Shown here piece by piece: positions 12,501-22,322 of a DNA stretch of 64,000 nt (its first letter is position 1; every line of letters starts with the position of its first letter). The notes under the pieces are model-generated. The model was given only the letters and a program-made list of their open reading frames with translations, was not told the DNA's origin and searched no databases. The DNA is from Panagrolaimus kolymaensis (Eukaryota > Nematoda > Chromadorea > Rhabditida > Panagrolaimidae): contig JAJQJQ010000007.1 of the NCBI GenBank assembly GCA_028622995.1, positions 1,364,001 to 1,428,000 on the forward strand, written 5' to 3'. The position numbers and the translations under genes are program-made.

Positions 12501-15239
12501 ACGTTCAAGACCTTTTCCGCGCTATTCTAATGGATTTGGATTTAATTATTGATTTTCGTCTTCGTTATTGGATTCGAAGAACATGGAAACCTTTAATTCG
12601 ATCATGTCCAAAGGTTTCCGTTATTCTTCCTTTTGCAGCAACCGTCTTTCAACATATGCAAGGTCGAATTGAAAAACGATGGGAGTCCATTAAAAATCGT
12701 GATTATGAAGAAGAGCAAACGAAAGAAGAAATTTTTATAGAGCATATGACTTGTGTCCTCTCTCGAGAATATGTTGCATTCTTAAAGTCTATTTTCTTGG
12801 GTGATGCTAATGTTGCAAAAGGTAGTTTCTTTTTATTAATAATTACTTTATTTATTAATTGTTGTGCACTAACAGTCACTTCTCTAAGTGTCTGGACAAC
12901 AAACCTAACTAGCCATCACTTCCTATTGTGATCCTAGCTTATTCTATTGTATGTTCTCTAATACGCTCTTGACTTCCTGTAGTAACCTTGTTGTACTGTT
13001 CTGACCATGTGGCTTCGTGCCTAATAAACTACTCTTCACAATTTGTCTGTACCTTCCTATTTCCGTGCAGCACAAATTTAGTGGTGCCGATCGTGATTCG
13101 ACTCAACTGCCTCCGAAGAATCAAATCAAGCTCCGAAGACTCTCATCTCAAAATCTCCGATGATCCACACTCGTGATCTCAATCAAAGAAGAAAGCTGCA
13201 GATTCCGTCTATGGACATCTTGTTCTCTTGGCTCGTCTTCTGTTCTCTTGGCTCGTCAAGTTCTTCTTATGCTTATCAACGTGATCCACACTGGAGAAGT
13301 AATCAAAATGAGTTCGCTTTAGCTCCTGAAAAGTTCAATCTCTTGGTTGGGGAGGATGATGTGCTGATATCAGGTTTTCTCTTTTGCTTTCTTGATACTA
13401 CATGCATATTTTCTAGCATTGTGTTCTCATCAAACAACTCCAATGTCACCTCAATCAAACGTCGCAAACTCAAGCTACTCATGGAAATTTTGTTATTTTT
13501 GTACTCTAAAAAGAAAACGAAAGGCTTCGGCCGACTCAACTACCGCTGATGGATGAAAGAAGTTGAAGTCGTCGTCTTCTGGCTATGATCTAATCGTCTA
13601 AGATGTCAACCAAAGATCCTTCAATTTCAACATGTTTATATCAAGCGTCTAATGCTCTAACATGTTTATGTCAAGCACCTTTAGCTTTTCATATCAACCA
13701 TCAAGCTCCTGAATGCTCGTTTCAAGTGTAGTTTCTCGTGCAAATCAACAACAAATGTTCTTCCATGCGATGTTCAACATCTTCAAAACATGTTCAAACT
13801 TCGTTGTTCTTCTTCATCAATGTGTTGCAATGTTCAATCTCAAATGTTCATTTCAACTTTCAAATCTTCGTATCATGTTTCAACTACGTCGTCTTCGTCT
13901 AATGCTGCTCAGTATGGTCTTATGATAACTACATGGAAGAAAAGCATCCGTTTTTTGTCTGTTTTTCCGCGTAAAAACAACCATCATCTGCTTCTGGTGA
14001 TGTTCTAACTTACTTCGTGATCATGCTCGTGCTATCGTCTCCATCAACGTGATGTTCCAACCGAAGAACTGCTCTTCTCTGGGAGGAAAGGTGATGGTAC
14101 AGCATATGTTTTCATGCTCTACTAATGTTCATGCTCTTACTAATGTTCATGCTCATGGTTCGTCCTCATGGTCTGGTCTTACTCTACTGGTAAACTCTCA
14201 ATTGTTCGTCAACTTCATGATTCCACTCTTGTTCACTTTCTATGGCTTCTCGTGGTGTCAACTATCCTTGCCTATTCTATGTTAGCTTGTATTGTTGTCC
14301 CCTTTTCTATTGTAATGGCCTTGTAAGTGTGGGGGAATGTTGTGCACTAACAGTCACTTCTCTAAGTGTCTGGACAACAAACCTAACTAGCCATCACTTC
14401 CTATTGTGATCCTAGCTTATTCTATTGTATGTTCTCTAATACGCTCTTGACTTCCTGTAGTAACCTTGTTGTACTGTTCTGACCATGTGGCTTCGTGCCT
14501 AATAAACTACTCTTCACAATTTGTCTGTACCTTCCTATTTCCGTGCAGCACATTAATTATATTTTTTAAAATTACAGATGATAGCAAAAAACTTCCATCA
14601 GAATTGCTACTTTCAACAGGGGCTTCATTGCTAGCGGAACGCTCGATTTTGGTTAATGTTGTTGTAACATTGTGCACATTTTTAAATTGCCATGATTCTC
14701 AAACCATGTTAAAAGCATTCCCTATAGCCCGAACAATATTTGGAACAACTTTTGAAGTATTTGATGAACAATTAGCGAATTTTGTTTTGATTCAATCCCT
14801 TCAAAGTTTACAAGTTCATGGCGCAGATGATGTTGCTAAAGGACCATTGCTTGGATTAATCTTTTTGATATATACTAGTTTACGTCCACGCTTTCCATCT
14901 TTAAGGAATGTATTACAAGAAGTTCCTGAAACTACAGCGGAAATTGTAGTAGCATTTGATGAGAGAGTTTGTGGCATGGCTCAAACAGAAAAAGTTGGAG
15001 AGAAGCATCGGCGAGATGTAATGCAAAAGTTTTTAAGACCTATCATTGCTGTAAGCTTTATTTATATCGAAAAAGTTAAATTTATAACAAATGCCAATTT
15101 TTAGAAAAATGTTGGAGAACAACATAAACGCCCTTCTCATTTACGTGTTTTACAACCTTTGGTACGTCCGGTAAAGTACAATGGCGAAAACGGTTCTTCT
15201 GGAAATATTTCATTTGAAACTTTGTTTGCTCCTATATAA
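9553..15239 (+). CDS. Exportin-5 homologue (importin-beta family, RNA export receptor)
   Basis: Six exons (9553-9651, 9705-10890, 11313-11779, 11825-12821, 14578-15050, 15105-15239) give 1118 aa, close to the roughly 1200 aa of animal exportin-5. The N-terminal importin-beta/Xpo1-like HEAT region contains GWKIIEHVIRYKWNDM and MEQEWPQNWPELF, matching the exportin-5 versions of these signatures and not CRM1. The later acidic DYEDDVEFQRDF, RYWIRRTW, LQSLQVHG and LRPRFPSLRNVLQEVPE also fit the exportin-5 C-terminus. Family role: RanGTP-dependent nuclear export of double-stranded RNA hairpins such as pre-miRNAs. The ATG at 9553 places the conserved first helix at the N-terminus. Intron 2 carries a 354-bp insert and intron 4 a 1.7-kb LTR element; neither disrupts the coding phase. 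The orthology call is from remembered family sequence and needs a tree. Confidence 0.85.
10933..11286 (+). mobile_element. 354-bp insertion with GC-rich terminal hairpin in an exportin-5 intron
   Basis: Flanked by perfect 13-bp direct repeats TAATATATTAAAA (10920-10932 and 11287-11299). It ends with the perfect stem GCGGGCC-GAA-GGCCCGC, followed about 11 nt later by CTAG. The hairpin-then-CTAG end is like a Helitron 3' terminus, but Helitrons do not make target duplications, and a 5' TC end is not evident. A short non-autonomous retroelement with a 13-bp duplication is the alternative. The GC-rich end is out of keeping with its surroundings. No coding capacity. Confidence 0.55.
12860..13074 (+). 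repeat. Left LTR (215 bp)
   Basis: Begins TGTTGTGCACTAAC and ends CCGTGCAGCACA. Preceded by the TTAAT duplication. Matches the right LTR throughout. Confidence 0.93.
14338..14552 (+). repeat. Right LTR (215 bp)
   Basis: Copy of 12860-13074. Immediately preceded by the purine tract at 14329-14337 and followed by TTAAT at 14553-14557. Confidence 0.93.
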
Positions 15240-15995
15240 AAAATAATTAAGCTCCTATTATGGTGCTTCTATTCTTCTTTTTATTTATTTATGGCGCTGC
15301 TGAATTTTTCAATGGAAGGTATCCAAAAAGTATTGCTCACGTTCAATTTATCATCCAAAAATCCTTTAAATCTTAAGCTCTCTTTTATTCCTCTTTCTTT
15401 ATTTTTTTAATACCGTTGTTGATTTTTTTGCTTTTTTTGTTTGTTGTTATTACGTTTCTTGATTGTTTCACATATTTATTATTGATTCTAAAAGCTTTCA
15501 ACATTTCAGATTTTTGATTATCTTTCATAATTCTTGCTAATGTTTAGCCTTTCTTTGATTTTGTTATTTTTACTTTTAAGGGTAATTTTTTATATCTTTT
15601 TTGTTTGGCTGAAACGGTAGTTTTGTTTTCATGGAATTATAAATTTTTTTAAATAAAGGAGATTTTTTCTATAATTAGATGATTGATTAACTTTGGTTTT
15701 TGACCTTTAATTTAATGAAGCAACTATCCTAAAAATATAAAGCTACGAGGCGTGAAAGAGTTAGAATCAAGTATTTTAATTGCATCAAAATAAAAAACAT
15801 TTCCAATCAAAAATTACTTTTAAAAAAAGAAGACTTTAAATTTTCCGCAAAAAATCAGAGTTTAATGGATTTTTCTGGCTAAACGCGCACTTTTATTTAC
15901 AGTAATTTGTGATTATTATTTTTGAGATGAAAAACATTTTCTTTCATTGTATTTTTTTGATGGTCATTTTTTAGGAGTTGTGTAACATAATCAAA

Positions 15996-16655
15996 ATGGT
16001 AGCTTCACTCTGCGATGAACTGGTGTCTCTTCGAAAGCTTTCTTCAACACTGAATGAACATGTCGATACTTTAGAAAATATTTATAATGAACAGCTTGCT
16101 TCTGTATCAAAACTTGGTGATGATTATGAAATTGTTCGACAATTTCCTGATTGGAAAGGTAAGTGTCCATTTTATTTACAAAAAAAGAAATATAACCAAA
16201 TAACAACTATAAACAATCTTTTAAACTTTTCCGTTTAGCTTCAAAATTCACCATATTGATTTCTTCAAGTATAACTTATTCTGTTTTCTTTTTTAGATCG
16301 TCTGAAATCTGCTCTTGCTGCTGAAGCAACGGAATCCATTGAATCCTTTTCAAAATCATTGACATCACTTGCAGAAATTATTCAAAAGCTTGGAAATTTA
16401 TTCGATGAACCAAATCATCAACATGTTTCTGAAACGCATGAAGCCGATCTCGTCACATTATTTGCTCACCTTCGAGAAGTCTATAATGAATATTCAGAAT
16501 TGGTTAAGACTTCAGCAGATGAATTTACGAAAATTTCGGATGGACAAAAAGAAAAACTTGAAATCAAGAAGAGAAGTTTATTTGAAGAAAATTTTGAAAT
16601 TCGTTCTGCTTATCAAAGGCTAAAAGTTGATTTTAAAAAATTTGTTGTTGAATAA
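15996..16655 (+). CDS. Small helical/coiled-coil protein, function not recognised
   Basis: Two exons (15996-16158, 16297-16655) give 173 aa in a clean phase-1 splice. The protein is almost entirely charged helix: heptad-like stretches around residues 5-45 (LVSLRKLSSTLNEHVDTLE), 60-85 and 125-170 (EKLEIKKRSLFEENFEI). No signal peptide, membrane segment or cysteine pattern is visible. It resembles small subunits of multi-protein coiled-coil complexes (tethering, BLOC/BORC or cytoskeletal), but I cannot assign one. The start is the first ATG after a TTTAG at 15971-15974 that could act as a splice-leader acceptor. Confidence 0.75.
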
Positions 16656-17873
16656 TGTTTTTTTGTTTGTTTATGTATTTGTATAGTTGTTATGCTTTTG
16701 TTTTTTATGTATAAAGATTTTCCAACATTTTATTGATTTTTTTTTTGCAAACAGATGTTTTTTGATTTATACAAAGATCTTTTTACACTTCACAATCCAT
16801 CTCCCCTTTAACGGCGTCATTTGGAGATTTGTTAATATTAGTAAATTTCAAAGATAATCACTTAGAACAAAAGTTTAAAAAAACTTGTAATTTTTTTTTT
16901 GTCATAATGCTAGGACAAAGTGACAGTAACAACAAATTTCAATTTTTTGATAATTTTCTTACTTTCGTTTTGACATAACTTTATGACATATGAATTTTAA
17001 CAGCAGTGAATACCGAAAAAATAGCGAAAGACTTGAATTTCTTTTAAATTATCATTCATACTTTTTGCAGTGCAGCATATCGTAAATATTTACATTTTCA
17101 AACAAAAATTAAGCTTACATTATCACATCAAAGTTTTTTTACCCTTTTAAAATTTTTATTTTGACTTTTGCTTCTTTCTAAGCTTTTCTTTAAATTAGTA
17201 ACAGCGTTAAAAAAGAATGTAATAAACAAATTGAAACCACACTTTGTTACAAACAAATAGTTTTATCGCCAACAACAAATAGCTTATTCTTTTTTTGATT
17301 GCAACCAAGTGAATGAATACTCCCATTTAAATTTATGTAGCAGCTGTTACTCTTATCGAACCCATTATCAACAAAATCTCCCACGTTGCTGCACTTGCTA
17401 ATTCCATTTTTTAAAAAGCTTTAATCAGTCACGTTTGCCCTTGCAATAATGACATCCTTCTAAGTTTAACAAAAAAAAATAAAATAAAATGAGAGGGCAT
17501 TATTGTTGTTGAACTCTTTTTTTTCTTTAGAGTTTTAATCACAAACTCATGTGTGTTTTCGTCGCTGCTGTTGATGTATCATTTTTAAATATAAAATTTT
17601 TTTGATATAGGTTTTATGCATTTTTTAGTAACTTTTATAAAAATTTATTAAAAAAGAGGCGGATGCAATCATAAAAGGTTTATTACATATCGATGAAGCA
17701 TTTTTATAAAAGATCTTTTTGAATCTATGAGTTTCATTTAAGATGATAAAAAGTTCTTAGCCCTTCATTCGTTTACTCATAATTTTTTCTTTTTTCAGTT
17801 TACATTTTTGTTTGATTTTTACTCGTTTTAATTTCAGTTTTTAAAATCCTCTTATTTGCAGTAGGAAGAAGAA
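16656..17873. other. Intergenic spacer
   Basis: About 1.2 kb without a supportable gene. Contains copy 2 of the dispersed double-palindrome repeat (about 16900-16990). The right end has TTTGCAG at 17856-17862, 11 nt before the gelsolin-like ATG, a plausible splice-leader acceptor. Confidence 0.45.
16900..16990. repeat. Double-palindrome repeat, copy 2
   Basis: GTCATAATGCTAGGACAAAGTG then CAGTAAC, and the facing arm TTACTTTCGTTTTGACATAACTTTATGACA (written in two parts: 16950-16968 and 16969-16987). Intergenic. Confidence 0.55.
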
Positions 17874-19651
17874 ATGCCTGAGACAACTCGAAAATTTGAT
17901 CCTAAATTTAAAAATGCTGGCAAACAATGCGGCTTACAAATTTGGAGGATCAGAGTATGTAGTTTTTAAACCAATCCAATACGGCTATCTAAATATTTTG
18001 TTTAGGAATTCAGCGTTGAAGAAGTTCCAAAAGAGCTTTATGGCAATTTTTATGAAGGTGATTCTTATATCGTCTTGAATGTAAGTTTTTTGTGGTTTAT
18101 AAAAAGTTAAATAGGCGATCTTTATATGGTAAAATATGAAAAATATAGTAATATTACTTTATAAATAAAATTATTAAGAAAACCTAAACTTAAAAAAGTC
18201 TGAACCTTGTTTTCTTTAGACTAAAAATTCCAATGCGTATGATGTTCATTTTTGGCTTGGAAAGAAAACAACTCAAGATGAAATGGGAACAGCCGCTATT
18301 AAAACCGTTGAGCTTGATGATGCTTTAGGTGGTCTCCCAGTTCAATATCGTGAAATTCAAGATCACGAAAGCGCATTGTTTTTTACTTATTTTAAAAATG
18401 GTATCAAGTGAGTTTTAAAAACTCATTAAGAATTAAACAATATTATTTTTTTTTTTTCAGATATCTTGAAGGCGGTCATGAAAGTGGTTTCAATCATGTG
18501 ATTGATAGCTTAGAAAATTTTACACCAAAACTTTTTCATTGCAAGGGAAAAAGAAATGTTCGATGTTCACAAGTTAAAGTTATCAAAGAATCACTCAATC
18601 TTGGAGATGTTTTTATTCTAGATAAAGGAAAAGATTTATATGTTTGGATGCCACCAGAAGCAGGACGCTTAGAACGAATGAAGGGCGTTCAACAAGCTGA
18701 AAGCATTCGAGATAAAGAACGTGCCGGGCGACCCAAGATTCATGTCCTTGACAGCGATTGGAATACCAATAATGAGTGGTGGAAACATTTTGGCGGAAAG
18801 CAAAATGTTAGTTTGATTAAATCCCCTTATGGTGGTGGCCAAGATGAAAATTATTGGCTTGATAAAAGTGCAGAAATCACCCTTTACCGATGTAGCGATG
18901 CTTCAGGTAAACTTACAGTTGAAAAACTCAAGACTGGAAATCCTGATGCTAAATCTCTTGACACAAATGATGCGTTTATTGTTGATGCAGGTGTTGGTGG
19001 TGGAGTATTTGTTTGGGTTGGAAAAGGCTGTAATCCAACAGAAAGAAAAAATGCTATGGACTGGGCTAGCCAATACCTTGAAAAACAAATGCGCCCAAAA
19101 TGGACACAAGTTGTTCGAGCTCTTGAAGGCGCTGAACCTGAAGCTTTCACTCAATGGTTTGGAAATTGGAATGAAGCAAAGAAACCCGTTCAACATCAAC
19201 CAAAACTTTATCAAGTTTCAAATGAAAGTGGTAAACTTCATGTTGAGGAAATTGCAGATTTTTATCAAGAAGTATGACCACTTAAATTTTTATTATATAT
19301 AAAAAATGTGGATTTTAGGATCTTGATGGAGATGATGTTATGATCCTTGATGGAGTAAATATTATTTATGTTTGGGTCGGTGCTGGTGCAAATAAAAGCG
19401 AGAAAGATCATGCCAAAGCCACAGCCGAAATTTACCTGAAAACTAGTACCGTTCCTCGACATAAAAAAACTACTATCGATGTTATTTTCCAAGGAAAAGA
19501 GCCACCAACATTTAAAAAATTCTTCCGAGCATGGGACGAAAAATTATTCCAAGGCGTAAGTTTATCCCATAGTTTTTAAAGCTAAAATTAACTGGATTTA
19601 TTTTAGCAACTTCCAAATTACAAAAATATGCGTTCCTTACTTTTTCAATAA
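17874..19651 (+). CDS. gsnl-1: Gelsolin-like protein, tandem copy A
   Basis: Actin-binding/severing protein of the gelsolin superfamily, cytoplasmic. Six exons (17874-17954, 18006-18080, 18220-18407, 18461-19271, 19319-19555, 19607-19651) encode 478 aa. Four gelsolin repeats are visible: repeat 1 ([23 protein letters not shown]), repeat 2 ([20 protein letters not shown]), repeat 3 ([26 protein letters not shown]) and repeat 4 ([26 protein letters not shown]). Four repeats match nematode GSNL-1, in contrast to the three or six of other gelsolins. There is no signal peptide and no villin headpiece. AATAAA lies at 19765-19770. A paralogue begins 531 bp downstream on the same strand and shares a strongly conserved block. 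Confidence 0.92.
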
Positions 19652-20182
19652 TTATATTTTTTTCAACACATATGTTCCTTTCTTCTTCTTGCAGATATTT
19701 CTTCTTAGCTAAGCTTCATAGTATAAAGTTATAAAACTGAAATTTTAAAATAATATAATTTCTTAATAAATGGCTTTATCCTTTCAATATTATGTGTCAT
19801 TACTTTTTTGTTATGAAAAAATTTATTTTAAATGAGTTCGTTTTTAAATTTTTCTTTCAAGTTCATCATCGGCAACAGCTTAAAATGAGAGTTGCTTTGA
19901 CCAGGTGGCTAGCGGCAGACTTGTTGTTATTTTTTTGCTTTTTGCTTTTTATCCAAGAAATAGTTTTCTTTTACAACATCGAATAAGAAAACGGGATTGT
20001 TTGTTCGTTGAAAAAAGTTTTATTGTTTTATTTTTCCAATCTGTGTTAGATTCTTTATTTATTTTAAGATTTTGATCTTAAAGAAGCGGTTGATTTATTC
20101 CAGATTGTGCTTTTTAATGGTGAAAAAACTCTAAGCTTTGTTTAATTTTAGGCGAAATAAATTTTGATAAAACTTATAAAAA
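19652..20182. other. Spacer between the tandem gelsolin-like genes
   Basis: Holds the copy A 3' UTR (AATAAA at 19765-19770) and the copy B upstream region. No separate gene or repeat seen. Confidence 0.5.
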
Positions 20183-22322
20183 ATGACCGATCCAAAGTTT
20201 GAAAATGTTGGTAAAAAAGTTGGATTAGAAATTTGGAGAATCAATGTAAGAATCTATCTTTAAGTCAAAGTTGTTTATTTTTTATTTATTTTTTGTAGGA
20301 TTTCAACATTGAAGAAGTTCCAAAAGAGCAACATGGAAGCTTTTATGAAGGTGATTCGTACATTATTTTAAGCGTATGTTTAAGCAAATTTCCACTTGAT
20401 TTTATCAATCCATAAGTTTAGACAAAAGAGGAAAACAAATATAATGTTCATTTTTGGCTTGGCCGTGGAACTAATCAAGATGAAATGGCAACTGCTGCTT
20501 TAAAGGTCAACGATTTGGATTCTACCCTTCATAATCTTCCAGTTCAATATCGTGAGGTAAGCAGTTGCTTGTTTGAAATTAACTGAAGCGTTGTACTTAA
20601 TGTACACTTTTATGAAGTTAACAGTTGTTCATATTTTTTAATTGTTGCTTTTTAGCTTCAAAATCATGAATCAGCTTTGTTTTTATCATATTTTAAAAAT
20701 GGTGTCAAGTAGGTGTTTTAGTTTTCGTGTTTTTATATTTAGAAAAAACATTCAAAGTTCATTTTTCTCTCTTACTATATTTTGCGTCTTTTTGTTTACT
20801 CGATTAAAAAAAAGAGTTTTTCTTCTTCAACAGCTGCCATCAATCTCAAACGGTTAATGGTTAAAAGAGAAAATTTAACCTTTGCTCTTTCATTCATTTA
20901 ACACCCCCTCAAAATTCAATGTTATTTGTTTATTATTTTTAAGATATCTTTCGGGTGGAAATTCAACTGGTTTAACTCACGATATTTTCATCGATGGAAG
21001 TTTTGAACCCAAACTTTTCCAATGCAAAGGAAAGCGAAATGTTCGATGCACTCAGGCAAGCTTAAACTAATAAATATTTTATCCAATCAAAGATGGTTTA
21101 TAGGTTAAATTAGTCAAAGAATCCCTCAATCTTGGTGATGTATTTATCCTTGATCTTGGTCGTGAAATCCTTGTTTGGATGCCACCAGAATCTGGTAGGC
21201 TTGAAAGAATTAAAGGAATGCAACACGCAAAAGCCATTCGTGATCGAGAACGTGGTGGAAATGTTAAAATTACAGTATTGGATAATGATTGGAATACTAA
21301 CAACGAATGGTGGAAGCATTTTGGTGGAAAAGAAAACCTTCATCTTATTAAAAGTTCATATGGTGGACAAAAGGATGAAGGATATTGGCAAGAACGAGCC
21401 AATGAAATTAATCTTTATAAAAGTAGTGATTCATCTGGAAAATTGAGCGTCGAAAAGATTCACACTGGTGTACCTGATGCTAAATTTCTTGATACCAATG
21501 ATGCCTTCATCCTTGACACTGGCGCTGGTGGTGTTTATGTTTGGATTGGTAAAGGATGCAATCCATCTGAACGGGCCAAAGCCATGGATTGGGCTCGACA
21601 ATTTCTTGAAAAGCAAATGCGTCCAAAATGGACACAAGTTGTTCGAGCTCTTGAAGGTGCTGAACCTGAAGCTTTTACCCAATGGTTTGGAAATTGGAAT
21701 GAAGCAAAAAAATTCGTTCAACATCAACCAAAACTTTATCAAGTTTCAAATGAAAGTGGTAAACTTCATGTTGAAGAAATTGCTGATTTTTATCAAGAAG
21801 TAAAATCAACTAAAAAATTTACATAAAATTTATAGGTAAAGAAATATTTCAGGATCTTGATGGAGATGATGTTATGATTTTGGACCTTTTTAATACCATT
21901 TATGTTTGGATTGGAGCCGGTGCCAATAAGGAAGAAAAAGAACATGCTGAAGCCACTGCTAAGGTTCGTGGAGGAGCTTCAAAAACTATTCCGAAAATCA
22001 AATTATAAATAACCCTCTAATTTACAAAATCCCTAATAAAGTATATACATTTTTTGCAGCAATTCCTTGAAAGTGGTGCACTTCCTCCTCGACCAAAATC
22101 AGCGACAACAGAAAAAATTTTTCAAGGCAAAGAGCCTTCAACTTTTAAGAAAGCTTTTCCCGAATGGGATGAAAAAATGTTTGAAAAAGTGAGTGTTCTT
22201 TTTTTCAGGAAGCGAGTGTGTTGTCGTCGTCTTAATCGGGAATAATTGTTTACTCTATTCTTGTTTTTTTTTTTCAGCAACTTCGAAGCGTTGAAAATGT
22301 TCGAAAAATTCTTTTTTCATAA
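20183..22322 (+). CDS. Gelsolin-like protein, tandem copy B
   Basis: Paralogue of copy A with the same four-repeat plan but more introns. Nine exons: 20183-20245, 20299-20373, 20422-20556, 20656-20708, 20944-21055, 21104-21799, 21853-21963, 22060-22188, 22278-22322; 472 aa. The intron at 21056-21103 starts with GC instead of GT (CAG|GCAAGC) and restores the conserved join [20 protein letters not shown]. Repeats: [89 protein letters not shown]. Extra introns in repeats 1 and 4 show the copies have been separate for some time, yet 21605-21799 is nearly identical to 19077-19271. AATAAA lies at 22446-22451. Confidence 0.92.

Larger units (their letters stand above)
12860..14552 (+). mobile_element. 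Non-autonomous LTR retrotransposon (TRIM/LARD-like)
   Basis: Two 215-bp LTRs (12860-13074 and 14338-14552) start TGTTGTGC and end GCACA, and look identical by eye. They flank a 1263-bp interior. Outside are 5-bp duplications TTAAT (12855-12859 and 14553-14557). A primer-binding site beginning TGGTGCCGATCG lies just after the left LTR (from 13082), and a polypurine tract GTGGGGGAA ends at 14337. The interior has no gag, protease, reverse transcriptase or integrase motif, so movement must depend on another element. It sits in the sense direction within exportin-5 intron 4. The lack of LTR divergence indicates a recent insertion. Confidence 0.93.

Noticed and set aside
13160..13549. Possible gag-like frame inside the LTR element
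   Set aside because: About 129 codons with no CCHC knuckle, protease, reverse transcriptase or integrase motif. Composition does not support a structural protein, so the element is called non-autonomous.
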